The translations under genes and the position numbers were made by a program. 64,000 nt of DNA from Mesonia hippocampi (lineage in GTDB: Bacteria; Bacteroidota; Bacteroidia; Flavobacteriales; Flavobacteriaceae): NCBI RefSeq assembly GCF_014197445.1, contig NZ_JACIFO010000007.1, positions 62,001-126,000 on the forward strand. Reading direction: 5' to 3'. Below the pieces are notes generated by a model. The model was not told where the DNA came from, did no database searches, and was given only the letters and a program-made list of their open reading frames with translations. Every line of letters begins with the position of its first letter. Positions within the stretch are counted from its first letter, which is position 1. This document shows, piece by piece, positions 33,018 through 42,469 of this stretch.

Positions 33018-34934
33018 ATGAGCAAAATAATTGGAATAGACTTAGGTACCACCAACTCTTGTGTAGCAGTGATGGAAGGTAACGAGCCTACGGTTATCCC
33101 AAATGCCGAAGGTAAACGTACAACTCCTTCTGTAATTGCCTTTGTAGAAGGTGGCGAAATTAAGGTTGGTGACCCGGCAAAAAGACAAGCGGTTACAAAC
33201 CCTCAGAAAACAATAGCTTCTATTAAACGCTTTATGGGTAATAAATATTCAGAATCTGAACGAGAGGCTGGAAGAGTTGCTTATAAAGTAGTAAAAGGCG
33301 ATAACGATACCCCAAGAGTAGATATTGATGGGCGTTTGTATACCCCACAAGAATTATCGGCAATGACGCTTCAAAAAATGAAAAAAACTGCCGAAGATTA
33401 CTTGGGGCAAGATGTAACAGAGGCGGTAATTACCGTACCTGCTTATTTTAACGATTCTCAGCGTCAGGCTACTAAAGAAGCTGGAGAAATTGCAGGATTA
33501 AAAGTGCGTCGTATTATTAATGAGCCTACAGCAGCAGCATTGGCTTATGGATTAGATAAAAAAGGACAAGATCAGAAAATAGTGGTATTTGATTTTGGTG
33601 GAGGTACACACGATGTTTCTATCCTAGAGTTAGGAGATGGTGTTTTTGAAGTATTATCTACCGATGGGGATACACACTTAGGAGGTGATGATGTAGATGA
33701 GAAAATAATCGATTGGTTAGCCGATGAGTTTAAAAGTGAAGAAGATATAGATTTACGTAAAGACCCAATGGCTTTACAACGTCTAAAAGAAGCAGCAGAA
33801 AAAGCAAAAATAGAGTTATCTTCTTCTACACAGACAGAAATTAACTTACCGTATATTACCGCAACAGCTAGTGGCCCAAAACACTTGGTAAGAACTTTAA
33901 CACGTGCCAAATTCGAGCAATTAATTGCAGATTTAGTAGAGCGTACCATTATACCTTGCCAAAAAGCATTAAAAGATGCAGGACTTTCTAATAGTGATAT
34001 CGATGAGGTAATTTTAGTAGGAGGTTCTACACGTATTCCTGCAGTACAGGAAGCCGTAGAGAAATTTTTTGGTAAAAAACCAAGTAAAGGAGTAAACCCA
34101 GATGAGGTTGTAGCTGTTGGAGCGGCTATCCAAGGAGGAGTATTAACAGGAGATGTGAAGGATGTACTGTTATTAGATGTAACGCCACTTTCTTTAGGAA
34201 TAGAAACTATGGGAGGGGTAAATACTAAGCTAATCGAATCTAATACAACAATTCCTACTAAAAAATCGCAAGTATTCTCTACCGCAGCCGACAACCAACC
34301 GTCTGTTGAAATCCATGTGCTTCAAGGAGAACGCCCAATGGCAGCCGATAACAAAACAATTGGTCGTTTCCATTTAGATGGTATCCCGCCAGCACCAAGA
34401 GGAACTCCTCAAATTGAAGTTACTTTTGATATTGATGCTAACGGAATTATCAATGTAAGTGCTACCGATAAAGCAACAGGGAAATCTCAGGATATTAGAA
34501 TTGAAGCTTCATCAGGATTAACAGAAGAGGAAATCCAAAAAATGAAACAAGAAGCAGAAGCTAATGCCGAAGCTGATAAAACAGCTAAAGAAAAAGTTGA
34601 AAAACTAAACGAGGCTGATGCTATGATTTTCCAAACAGAAAAGCAACTTAAAGAGTTTGGTGATAAACTTAGCGATGATAAGAAAAAGCCAATTGAAGAA
34701 GCTTTAACTGAGTTAAAAACAGCTTATGCTACGAAAGAAGTAGAGAAAGTTACCCCAGCTTTAGATAAATTAAACGAAGTTTGGAAAACTGCCTCAGAGG
34801 AAATGTACAAGGCACAAGCCGAAGCACAACAAGCAGGAGGAGCTGCGCCAGGAGGTGATGCTCAGCAAGCTTCAGGGAATAATGCTAAGAGTGGGGACGA
34901 TGTAGAAGATGTAGATTTTGAAGAAGTGAAGTAA
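33018..34934 (+). CDS. dnaK: Chaperone DnaK (Hsp70)
   Basis: ATP-dependent chaperone of 638 aa. ATPase domain: [17 protein letters not shown], phosphate loops in [18 protein letters not shown] (H in place of the more common F) and [14 protein letters not shown]; substrate domain from about residue 390 with [16 protein letters not shown] and [12 protein letters not shown] before it; a lid and a Gly/Ala/Gln-rich tail ending [11 protein letters not shown], the usual EEVD-like acidic end. grpE and dnaJ are not adjacent. A strong terminator follows, so it is monocistronic. Confidence 0.98.
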   Translation: MSKIIGIDLGTTNSCVAVMEGNEPTVIPNAEGKRTTPSVIAFVEGGEIKVGDPAKRQAVTNPQKTIASIKRFMGNKYSESEREAGRVAYKVVKGDNDTPRVDIDGRLYTPQELSAMTLQKMKKTAEDYLGQDVTEAVITVPAYFNDSQRQATKEAGEIAGLKVRRIINEPTAAALAYGLDKKGQDQKIVVFDFGGGTHDVSILELGDGVFEVLSTDGDTHLGGDDVDEKIIDWLADEFKSEEDIDLRKDPMALQRLKEAAEKAKIELSSSTQTEINLPYITATASGPKHLVRTLTRAKFEQLIADLVERTIIPCQKALKDAGLSNSDIDEVILVGGSTRIPAVQEAVEKFFGKKPSKGVNPDEVVAVGAAIQGGVLTGDVKDVLLLDVTPLSLGIETMGGVNTKLIESNTTIPTKKSQVFSTAADNQPSVEIHVLQGERPMAADNKTIGRFHLDGIPPAPRGTPQIEVTFDIDANGIINVSATDKATGKSQDIRIEASSGLTEEEIQKMKQEAEANAEADKTAKEKVEKLNEADAMIFQTEKQLKEFGDKLSDDKKKPIEEALTELKTAYATKEVEKVTPALDKLNEVWKTASEEMYKAQAEAQQAGGAAPGGDAQQASGNNAKSGDDVEDVDFEEVK

Positions 34935-34965
34935 TTACGATTAATATCGATTACTAGAATTATAG

Positions 34966-35003
34966 TAAAAAGCAGTAAACTAAGTGTTTACTGCTTTTTT
35001 TTT
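34966..35003 (+). terminator. Terminator of dnaK
   Basis: AGCAGTAAAC (34971-34980) pairs perfectly with GTTTACTGCT (34986-34995), 5-nt loop, followed by a run of T. Confidence 0.9.
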
Positions 35004-35311
35004 GTTGACATGTCTAATCGTTTATACATGTGTTTTTAGTGTTTTCAACGTTGTAATCAATTTATGATTTGAAGGAATTATACTAAATTCTTTTGAAGAA
35101 TTTAAAATTCAAATTATAGTGATGACGGTTATTAAATAGTTTAAATTCAATAGAAACATCAATAATTTAAAAGTTGATATTGCTTAAATGTACAACGGGT
35201 ATTTAGATACTAAACTTGCGTTAGCAGCAATAAACAAAAAGTCCAATAATTTTATCAAGTTTTTTTAAACATCATAACGCAACTTTATTTTACTATAAAC
35301 ATCTAATAGGT

Positions 35312-35365
35312 ATGAAAGAGTTTTTAAGCTGGCTTAAAAACAAGTTGAGTAAAGTTAAGTTATAA
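35312..35365 (+). CDS. Candidate 17-aa cationic amphipathic peptide
   Basis: In the 467-bp gap between the dnaK terminator and the pyrR promoter there is an ATG frame coding MKEFLSWLKNKLSKVKL, stopping 3 bp before a good terminator hairpin. The peptide has net charge about +4, one tryptophan, and hydrophobic residues at positions 4, 5, 8, 12 and 15, the spacing of an amphipathic helix like those of membrane-active peptides. No TAnnTTTG element precedes it; TACTATAAAC at about 35291-35300 is a weak -10-like string. The rest of 35004-35311 is AT-rich with no other frame I trust. Could also be a small RNA with a chance frame. Confidence 0.4.
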   Translation: MKEFLSWLKNKLSKVKL

Positions 35366-35367
35366 AT

Positions 35368-35403
35368 AGCTGGAGTGTTGTAAAAGATGCTTCAGCTTTT
35401 TTT
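35368..35403 (+). terminator. Terminator after the 17-aa peptide frame
   Basis: AGCTGGAG (35368-35375) pairs with CTTCAGCT (35390-35397) with one G-U pair and a 14-nt loop, followed by seven T. Since dnaK already has its own terminator, this second one implies an independent short transcript. Confidence 0.75.
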
Positions 35404-35435
35404 ATAATCATAATGGGAAGTTCTTCGGAATTATA

Positions 35436-35443
35436 TATTTTTG
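35436..35443 (+). promoter_or_regulatory. Promoter of pyrRB
   Basis: TATTTTTG matches TAnnTTTG; start near 35449, about 22 nt before the pyrR ATG, too short a leader for a PyrR attenuator. Confidence 0.6.
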
Positions 35444-35470
35444 TATTCAAATCGATGTATATAAAATATA

Positions 35471-36022
35471 ATGAGCCAGAAATTACTACTCAGTGCCCGA
35501 GAAATAGATATTATCCTTCATCGTTTGGCATGTCAGCTTATCGAGAAGCATGACGATTTTTCTCAAAGTGTATTAATAGGAATCCAGCCTAGGGGTGTAT
35601 TTTTGGCACATCGAATAAAAGAGAAATTAGAAAAAGATTACCAAATTCCATCCATAAACTTAGGGCAATTAGACATTACGTTTTATCGAGATGATTTTAG
35701 ACGTAGTCAAGAGCCATTACATGCAAATGCAACCAATATAGATTTTATAGTAGAAGATAAACATGTAATTTTTATAGACGATGTATTGTACACGGGGCGT
35801 AGTATTAGATCTGCATTAACCGCAATACAATCTTTTGGAAGGCCAAAAACCATCGAGCTACTTACTTTGATAGATAGACGCTTTAGTAGGCATTTACCCA
35901 TACAACCTAATTATAACGGTAGGAAAGTAGATGCTATTAATAACGAGCGCGTCATTGTAAATTGGGAAGAAAATAACGGGGAAGATAGTGTATACCTTAT
36001 AAATAAAGAATCAAGTATATGA
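35471..36022 (+). CDS. pyrR: PyrR-type bifunctional regulator / uracil phosphoribosyltransferase
   Basis: A 183-aa type I phosphoribosyltransferase. The PRPP loop is VIFIDDVLYTGRSIRSAL, and SVLIGIQPRGVFLAHRI is the pyrophosphate loop. In Bacilli PyrR binds pyr mRNA to attenuate transcription and converts uracil to UMP. Here it overlaps pyrB by 4 bp, consistent with pyrimidine synthesis, but the short leader shows no attenuator, so enzymatic uracil salvage or another kind of regulation is more likely. Confidence 0.93.
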   Translation: MSQKLLLSAREIDIILHRLACQLIEKHDDFSQSVLIGIQPRGVFLAHRIKEKLEKDYQIPSINLGQLDITFYRDDFRRSQEPLHANATNIDFIVEDKHVIFIDDVLYTGRSIRSALTAIQSFGRPKTIELLTLIDRRFSRHLPIQPNYNGRKVDAINNERVIVNWEENNGEDSVYLINKESSI

Positions 36023-36945
36023 GTACATTAAGTGTAAATCACTTATTAGGGATAAAATACCTTAAAGAAGAAGATATTCGATTAATATTCGAAACGGCCG
36101 ATAAATTTAAAGAAGTTATCAATAGACCTATAAAAAAAGTGCCTTCGCTTAGAGATGTAACCATTGCTAATTTATTTTTTGAAAACAGTACACGTACCAA
36201 ATTATCTTTCGAGCTTGCAGAAAAACGTTTAAGTGCAGATGTGGTTAATTTTTCTGCCGCTTCTTCTTCTGTAAAAAAAGGAGAAACGCTTATCGATACC
36301 GTAAATAACATTTTGGCAATGAAAGTAGATATGGTGGTGATGAGACACCCCAATCCAGGAGCCGGAATTTTTCTTTCAAAGCATATAGGTGCAAGTATCG
36401 TAAATGCAGGAGACGGTACCCACGAGCATCCTACCCAAGCATTATTAGATAGTTATTCTATACGAGAAAAACTAGGCGATGTTACAGGAAAAAAAGTGGT
36501 AATAGTAGGGGATATTTTGCATAGCCGTGTGGCATTAAGTAATATTTATGCGTTAAAATTACTAGGCGCAGAAGTAAAGGTTTGTGGACCCAAAACATTA
36601 TTGCCAAAATATATAGAGCAATTAGGCGTAGAAGTAGAACTGAACTTAGATAAAGCCTTAGCTTGGTGCGATGTAGCTAATATGTTACGCGTACAAAACG
36701 AACGTATGGAAATTAGTTATTTTCCTTCAACTAGAGAGTATGTACAGCAATATGGCGTATCTAAACAACGTTTAGCACAACTAGATAAAGAAATTGTAAT
36801 CATGCATCCAGGACCAATCAATAGAGGGGTAGAAATTACGAGCGATGTTGCCGACTCTAAGCATGCCATTATATTAAATCAGGTAGAAAACGGCGTAGCT
36901 ATACGTATGGCAGTTATCTATTTATTAGCTTCAAAATTAAAATAA
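36019..36945 (+). CDS. pyrB: Aspartate carbamoyltransferase catalytic subunit
   Basis: Second step of de novo pyrimidine synthesis, carbamoyl phosphate plus aspartate to N-carbamoyl-aspartate. The 308-aa protein has the carbamoyl phosphate site FFENSTRTKLSFE, HPTQALLD, and the aspartate-site IMHPGPINRGVEI. No pyrI regulatory subunit is adjacent. It is translationally coupled to pyrR (ATGA overlap) and followed 14 bp later by a small gene and rnz. Confidence 0.97.
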   Translation: MSTLSVNHLLGIKYLKEEDIRLIFETADKFKEVINRPIKKVPSLRDVTIANLFFENSTRTKLSFELAEKRLSADVVNFSAASSSVKKGETLIDTVNNILAMKVDMVVMRHPNPGAGIFLSKHIGASIVNAGDGTHEHPTQALLDSYSIREKLGDVTGKKVVIVGDILHSRVALSNIYALKLLGAEVKVCGPKTLLPKYIEQLGVEVELNLDKALAWCDVANMLRVQNERMEISYFPSTREYVQQYGVSKQRLAQLDKEIVIMHPGPINRGVEITSDVADSKHAIILNQVENGVAIRMAVIYLLASKLK

Positions 36946-36959
36946 ATCTATTTTTAGAA

Positions 36960-37295
36960 ATGAATATTATTACAAAAGAAAACTATTCGATTATAGTAGG
37001 CGAAGATGAAAATATAGAAATTCTCTTTCAGGCTATTAGCGATGCTTATAAAGAAGTAGAAGCTGGAAATATAATTATTGATTTACAAAAAAACGAGCAA
37101 ATTACAATAGATAACTTGCTTCTTTTTCAAGAATTAGCCAATAAACATAGAGCAGCCAAACATTCTTTTGTAATTATAAATAATTCGTTGCTACTAGAAG
37201 ATATCCCAGAAGAGCTTATTGTAGTTCCTACGCTTTTAGAAGCCGAAGATATTATCCAAATGGAAGATATAGAGCGCGATTTAGACGTTTTTTAA
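36960..37295 (+). CDS. STAS-like small protein of unknown function
   Basis: A 111-aa soluble protein with alternating strands and helices (YSIIVGEDENIEILFQAI, NIIIDLQKNEQI, LLLFQELANKHRAAKHSFVIIN), reminiscent of STAS/anti-anti-sigma domains, with an acidic C-terminus. The phosphorylatable serine of true SpoIIAA proteins is not evident. It starts 14 bp after pyrB and ends 7 bp before rnz, so is in the same operon. I cannot assign a function. Confidence 0.8.
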   Translation: MNIITKENYSIIVGEDENIEILFQAISDAYKEVEAGNIIIDLQKNEQITIDNLLLFQELANKHRAAKHSFVIINNSLLLEDIPEELIVVPTLLEAEDIIQMEDIERDLDVF

Positions 37296-37302
37296 TTAGA
37301 TT

Positions 37303-38211
37303 ATGGAAGTAGCAATATTAGGCTGTTATGCCGCAACACCTACTACATCGCACAGGCCTACTTCGCAAGTTCTATCAATAGGAAACCATTTGTTTTTAAT
37401 AGATTGCGGCGAAGGAACACAGACTCAGCTGAGGCGGCAAAAAATTAAATTTTCTAGGATAAAACATATCTTTATCTCTCACCTACATGGCGATCATTTT
37501 TACGGGTTAATCGGATTAATAGCTACATTTGGGTTGTTAGACAGGAAAACGCCTTTGCATATCTATGGACCAAAGGGAATAAAAGAAATAATAACTTTAC
37601 AACTTAAGCTGAGTAAATCATGGACAGGTTTTCCATTGTATTTTCATGAGTTAGAACAAAAAACACCGGAAATTATATTCCAAGACGATAAAGTTAGCGT
37701 AGAAACAATTCCGTTAGACCATCGTGTTTACACCAACGGATTTCTGTTTAAAGAAGCCTTAGGTGATCGGAAATTACTTATCGATAAAGTTGATGAATAT
37801 CAAATAGATGTTGCTTATTATAAAAGCATAAAAAAAGGAAAAGATGTTCCCGATAACAACGGAAATCTTATCGCAAACAAACTGCTTACAGCACCGCCAC
37901 CACCGCCTAAAAGTTATGCTTTTTGTAGCGATACTGCCTTTAAACCAGAACTAGCAACACAGCTAAAAAACACCAGTGTATTATACCATGAAGCTACTTT
38001 TTTAGAAAGGCATAAACACCTATGCGAAAAAACCAAGCATACAACCGCAAAACAAGCAGCAACTTTAGCAAAAATGGCAGCGGTAAAAAAACTTATATTA
38101 GGACATTACTCTACCAGGTACGGAAGTATAGAAGTGTTTAAACAAGAAGCAGAACAAGTTTTTCCGGAAGTTTTATTGGCAGAAGACGGGAAAAAATTTA
38201 AGTTTGATTAA
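37303..38211 (+). CDS. rnz: Ribonuclease Z
   Basis: Metallo-beta-lactamase-fold endonuclease that trims the 3' end of tRNA precursors. The zinc motif SHLHGDHFYGLIGLI is intact, and the later ligands are in FCSDTAF, LYHEATF and LGHYSTRY; length 302 aa is the short RNase Z form. The local tRNA-Glu genes lack an encoded CCA, which fits a need for RNase Z and CCA-adding enzyme. Confidence 0.96.
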   Translation: MEVAILGCYAATPTTSHRPTSQVLSIGNHLFLIDCGEGTQTQLRRQKIKFSRIKHIFISHLHGDHFYGLIGLIATFGLLDRKTPLHIYGPKGIKEIITLQLKLSKSWTGFPLYFHELEQKTPEIIFQDDKVSVETIPLDHRVYTNGFLFKEALGDRKLLIDKVDEYQIDVAYYKSIKKGKDVPDNNGNLIANKLLTAPPPPPKSYAFCSDTAFKPELATQLKNTSVLYHEATFLERHKHLCEKTKHTTAKQAATLAKMAAVKKLILGHYSTRYGSIEVFKQEAEQVFPEVLLAEDGKKFKFD

Positions 38212-38270
38212 AGAAATGTAAACTTTCCTAGATTGTTTTTTCCTTAACCTAGATTCTTGTAAATTGCAGT

Positions 38271-38918
38271 ATGGAAAAAAACTTAGAAAACTACCGAAAA
38301 AACTATCAACGGGCAAGTTTAGAGGAAGATAAACTAGCAAAAAATCCCATAGAAACTTTTCAGGATTGGTTTCAGAATGCCGAAAAATGCGATGCCATTG
38401 AGGAAGTAAATGCAATGACGTTAAGCACTATAGGTTTAGATGGTTTTCCTAAAAATAGAGTGGTTTTACTTAAACGAATCACCAATTTAGGTTTTGTTTT
38501 TTACACCAATTATCAAAGCGAAAAAGGAAAAGCAATCGCTAACAATAAACATGTTTGCTTATCTTTTTTTTGGCCAGCTTTAGAGCAGCAAATTATTATT
38601 AAAGGCGTTGCCGAAAAAATATCAGAAACAGAGTCGGATGCGTATTTTAATAGCAGACCTATCGGAAGCCGTTTAGGAGCAATGGCATCTAATCAAAGTC
38701 AACCAATAGCTAGCCGTAATGTTTTGGAAGAGAAATTAATTACACTACAGGAAACGTTTAAAGATGAACCTATTGTTCGTCCAAAACATTGGGGAGGGTA
38801 TTTGGTGAAAACAAAAACTGTAGAGTTTTGGCAAGGTAGGCCAAACCGACTACATGATAGAATTTTATACACTAAAAATGAAAAGGGAGTGTGGAATATT
38901 ACACGCTTAGCTCCATAA
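38271..38918 (+). CDS. pdxH: Pyridoxamine 5'-phosphate oxidase
   Basis: FMN enzyme that oxidises pyridoxine or pyridoxamine phosphate to pyridoxal phosphate. The 215-aa sequence has MTLSTIGLDGFPKNRVVLLK and GFVFYTNYQSEKGKAIANN (FMN binding), PIGSRLGAMASNQSQPI and the C-terminal WGGYLVKTKTVEFWQGRPNRLHDR and RLAP, all conserved. It follows rnz by 59 bp. Confidence 0.97.
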   Translation: MEKNLENYRKNYQRASLEEDKLAKNPIETFQDWFQNAEKCDAIEEVNAMTLSTIGLDGFPKNRVVLLKRITNLGFVFYTNYQSEKGKAIANNKHVCLSFFWPALEQQIIIKGVAEKISETESDAYFNSRPIGSRLGAMASNQSQPIASRNVLEEKLITLQETFKDEPIVRPKHWGGYLVKTKTVEFWQGRPNRLHDRILYTKNEKGVWNITRLAP

Positions 38919-38960
38919 TAAAAATTTTAAAAGCATAACATACAGCATAATTTTATAGAA

Positions 38961-39455
38961 ATGAAAAGACTCATTCTTGTTAGGCATGGAAAATCGTCAT
39001 GGGCAGATCCTGCATTAAAAGATATTGATAGACCTCTAAAAAAGCGAGGTTTCACAGATGCAGAATTAATTATAAAAGCCTTTAATGCAGAAAAAATTTC
39101 TGAAGAAGCCTACCAGGTATATACAAGTCCTGCAAAACGAGCGCTTACAACAGCTAAATTGTTTAGCGATACCTTAGCCAGAACTCCTAAAGATTTTAAT
39201 GTGTTATCAAACCTATATACTTTTAATACGCAGGAGTTGTTACACGTAATTTATACTTTAGAAGAAAAAAGTAACGCCTGCATGCTTTTTGGGCACAACC
39301 CTGCAATTACAGAGGTTGCAAACTTATTAGGAAATAAAGAAATAGCCAATATACCAACCACAGGACTTATTGTGATAGAAGCAGATGTGAAATCATGGGC
39401 AAGTTTTGCTGAAGGGAAAACAACTTTGAAACTATTTCCTAAAATGTTTAAATAA
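38961..39455 (+). CDS. sixA: SixA-type histidine phosphatase
   Basis: A 164-aa phosphoglycerate-mutase-fold phosphatase with the catalytic RHGKSSW motif at residues 8-14 and the second histidine in MLFGHNPAITEVANLL; SPAKRALTTAKLF supplies the conserved arginine. E. coli SixA dephosphorylates phosphohistidine proteins. It starts a tight cluster with ppk1 (7 bp gap) and ppx, which suggests a role in phosphate or polyphosphate metabolism here. Confidence 0.88.
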   Translation: MKRLILVRHGKSSWADPALKDIDRPLKKRGFTDAELIIKAFNAEKISEEAYQVYTSPAKRALTTAKLFSDTLARTPKDFNVLSNLYTFNTQELLHVIYTLEEKSNACMLFGHNPAITEVANLLGNKEIANIPTTGLIVIEADVKSWASFAEGKTTLKLFPKMFK

Positions 39456-39462
39456 AACTTAG

Positions 39463-41538
39463 ATGAAAAAAAGTAAAAACCAATACATTAACAGGGAAAT
39501 TAGTTGGCTTCAGTTTAATGCACGTGTATTGCAAGAAGCAGCAGATACTTCTGTACCGCTAATCGAACGTTTTAGGTTCTTGGGGATTTTTTCCAACAAT
39601 TTAGATGAGTTTTTCAAAGTGCGTTATGCTACGGTAAAACGAATAGACCAAGCCGGTAAAGCCGGTAAAAAGGTATTGGGCGGAATAAAAGCAAGTAAGC
39701 TTCTTAAAGAAATTACACAAAAAGTTATCGAACTACAAACTGAGAGCCTGAAAATATTAGAAGATATACAAGAAGAATTAAAAGCGCATAAAATTTTTAT
39801 TGTAAATGAAACAGAAATTCTTCCGCATCAAATAGAGTTTGTTCACGATTATTTTTTACAAAAAGTTTCCCCAGCATTAGTAACCTTGTTGTTAGATGAT
39901 CTAGACGAAATACCAAGGTTAAAAGATAGCGCAGCATACTTAGCTGTAAGAATGAAGCTAAAAGCCACAGAAAATAAAGAAGCTCGTATAAAATATATTT
40001 TGATAGAAATACCACGAGGTATAAATCGTTTTGTAGAAATACCAAGCGATGGAGATAACCGTTATATCATCATTTTGGACGATTTGATTCGTTATAACCT
40101 AAAGAGCTTGTTTAATATTTTTGATTATGATGAAATCTCTGCACATATGATAAAAATAACACGTGATGCAGAATTGGATATGGAAGGTGATTTAAGTAAA
40201 AGCTATATCGATAAAATACTTTCCAGTATAAAAGATAGGGTAGAAGGGCAGCCCGTGCGTTTTGTTTATGATAAAACAATAGCAAAAGATACCTTAAACT
40301 TTTTGCTAACAAAAATGGAAATAGACGATTCTGATAGTATTATCCCAGGAGGAAGATACCATAACCGTCGTGATTATATGAAATTCCCTAGCTTGCAAAA
40401 AGATTTGCTATACTCAAAATATCAAGCATTACCAATTGTAGGTTTAAATATTCAAGAAAGTATCTTTAATAGAATTACAGAAAAAGATTTTCTGCAATAC
40501 ACACCTTATCATACTTTTTCTTATACCGTAAAGTTTTTACGAGAAGCCGCTTTAGATCCCGCAGTAAAATTTATAAAAATAACCATTTATCGATTAGCAG
40601 AATTTTCGCACATCGCAAGCTCACTGATTAATGCCGTAAAAAACGGAAAACAAGTAACGGTTGCCATAGAGCTTCGCGCTCGTTTTGATGAGGCAAACAA
40701 CATTCGTTATGCCGAACAAATGCAGCGAGAGGGGGTACGCTTAATATTTGGTGTTCCTGGGCTTAAAGTACATTGTAAAGCTTGTGTGATAGAACGTTTA
40801 GAAGAAGGGAAAATTAAGCGTTATGGCTTTGTAAGTACAGGAAACTTTAATGAAAATACCGCAAAAATTTATACCGATTATACCTTGTTTACTGCCAATC
40901 AGCAAATTTTAAAGGATGTAGATAAAGTGTTTGATTTTTTCGATATGAATTATAAGGTGAATAAATACAAACACCTTATTGTATCACCACATTATTCTAG
41001 AAAAACATTTGTACAGCTTATTGATACCGAGATAAAAAATGCAAAAGAAGGAAAACCTAGTGGAATAAAACTAAAGCTTAACAGTTTGTCTGATTATGGG
41101 ATGATAGATAAACTATACGAAGCCAGTAGAGCAGGTGTGAAAATACAACTTATTGTACGCGGAATATGCTCTTTGATACCAGGAGTCGAGGGAATGAGCA
41201 AAAACATAGAAGCCATTAGTATTGTAGATAAATATTTAGAACATCCACGTTTATATATTTTTGAGAATGGAGGAAACCCTAAATATTACATATCTTCGGC
41301 AGATTGGATGACTCGAAACTTAGATCATCGGGTAGAAATATCTTGTCCTATATATCAAGAAGATATACAACAAGAATTGTTAGATACTTTTATGATATGC
41401 TGGAACGATAACGTAAAAGCACGCGATTTTTTTGGGAATAAAAATACATACCGAACCAACAGTAAACCAAAAAATAGAAGCCAATTTGCTACATACAATT
41501 ATTACTTAGAAAAATTAGCCAACCAACATAAAACTTAA
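39463..41538 (+). CDS. ppk1: Polyphosphate kinase 1
   Basis: Membrane-associated kinase that reversibly makes polyphosphate from ATP. The 691-aa protein has the N-terminal domain (INREISWLQFNARVLQEA), the head domain, and two phospholipase-D-like catalytic domains with conserved RARFDEANNIRYAEQM, GLKVHCKACVIER (catalytic histidine) and STGNFNENTAKIYTD, plus IVRGICSLIPGVEG and DHRVEISCP near the end. Located between sixA and ppx in one operon. Confidence 0.97.
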   Translation: MKKSKNQYINREISWLQFNARVLQEAADTSVPLIERFRFLGIFSNNLDEFFKVRYATVKRIDQAGKAGKKVLGGIKASKLLKEITQKVIELQTESLKILEDIQEELKAHKIFIVNETEILPHQIEFVHDYFLQKVSPALVTLLLDDLDEIPRLKDSAAYLAVRMKLKATENKEARIKYILIEIPRGINRFVEIPSDGDNRYIIILDDLIRYNLKSLFNIFDYDEISAHMIKITRDAELDMEGDLSKSYIDKILSSIKDRVEGQPVRFVYDKTIAKDTLNFLLTKMEIDDSDSIIPGGRYHNRRDYMKFPSLQKDLLYSKYQALPIVGLNIQESIFNRITEKDFLQYTPYHTFSYTVKFLREAALDPAVKFIKITIYRLAEFSHIASSLINAVKNGKQVTVAIELRARFDEANNIRYAEQMQREGVRLIFGVPGLKVHCKACVIERLEEGKIKRYGFVSTGNFNENTAKIYTDYTLFTANQQILKDVDKVFDFFDMNYKVNKYKHLIVSPHYSRKTFVQLIDTEIKNAKEGKPSGIKLKLNSLSDYGMIDKLYEASRAGVKIQLIVRGICSLIPGVEGMSKNIEAISIVDKYLEHPRLYIFENGGNPKYYISSADWMTRNLDHRVEISCPIYQEDIQQELLDTFMICWNDNVKARDFFGNKNTYRTNSKPKNRSQFATYNYYLEKLANQHKT

Positions 41539-41547
41539 AATTTATAC

Positions 41548-42450
41548 GTGTTAAAAATAAAAAAATACGCAGCTATAGATATAGGCTCTAATGCCATACG
41601 TTTATTAATATCTACCATTACAGAACCAGAGGGTAAAACGCCAACTTTTAAGAAAACCTCTTTAGTTCGTGTACCAATACGTTTGGGAGAAGATGTTTTT
41701 GTTACAGGAAAAATTTCAGAAAAAAATAAACAGCGGGTGTTAGATAGTTTAAAAGCTTATCAACTATTAATGCGTACCTACCAAATAGAAAAATATAAAG
41801 CTTGTGCTACTTCTGCTATGCGTGATGCCGAAAATGGAGAAGCTCTGGCTAAAGAGATTTACCAAACCACGGGGATAGAAATTGAAATTATAGATGGAAA
41901 GCACGAAGCCGCCATTATTGCAGCAACAGATTTACATAACCTTATACAAGACGATAAAACATACCTTTATGTAGATGTGGGCGGAGGTAGCACAGAGTTC
42001 ACTTTGTTTTCTAAAGGGAAAAATATAACCTCAAAATCGTTTAAATTAGGTACGGTACGTTTACTTAATAACTTGGTAAATGATAAATTGTGGGATGAAG
42101 TACAAACCTGGATTAAAAAAGTAACCAAACCTTATAGTTATATAGCCCTGATAGGAAGTGGAGGAAATATTAATAATATATTTAAATCTAGTGGAAAAAA
42201 GGCAGGCAAACCACTTTCTTATCTTTATTTAAGCTCTTATTATCAATTGCTCAACTCATTAACTTACGAAGAGCGAATCTCTCAGTTAAATCTTAACGAA
42301 GATCGTGCAGATGTAATTATCCCTGCAACTAAAATATATTTGTCGGCAATGAAATGGAGTAGAGCACGCTCTGTTTATGTTCCAAAAATAGGTCTTGCAG
42401 ACGGAATTATAAAATCTTTATACAATGAAGGATTAGAAGAAAACGAATAA
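41548..42450 (+). CDS. ppx: Exopolyphosphatase / pppGpp phosphohydrolase (Ppx/GppA family)
   Basis: A 300-aa ASKHA-fold phosphatase with YAAIDIGSNAIRLLIS, the catalytic-site KACATSAMRDAENG, and YVDVGGGSTEFTLF plus LIGSGGNINNIF. It lacks the C-terminal HD-like domain of E. coli Ppx, the common short form. It starts at GTG 41548, nine bases after ppk1, so synthesis and breakdown of polyphosphate are encoded together. GppA activity cannot be excluded. Confidence 0.93.
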   Translation: MLKIKKYAAIDIGSNAIRLLISTITEPEGKTPTFKKTSLVRVPIRLGEDVFVTGKISEKNKQRVLDSLKAYQLLMRTYQIEKYKACATSAMRDAENGEALAKEIYQTTGIEIEIIDGKHEAAIIAATDLHNLIQDDKTYLYVDVGGGSTEFTLFSKGKNITSKSFKLGTVRLLNNLVNDKLWDEVQTWIKKVTKPYSYIALIGSGGNINNIFKSSGKKAGKPLSYLYLSSYYQLLNSLTYEERISQLNLNEDRADVIIPATKIYLSAMKWSRARSVYVPKIGLADGIIKSLYNEGLEENE

Positions 42451-42469
42451 CGACGTAACTTAATTTTCG

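Noticed and set aside
33572-34294. 240-codon frame opposite dnaK
   Set aside because: Antisense shadow of a highly conserved gene with no promoter or sensible product.
35444-35470. PyrR attenuator
   Set aside because: Only about 20 nt separate the predicted start from pyrR, not enough for an antiterminator and terminator.
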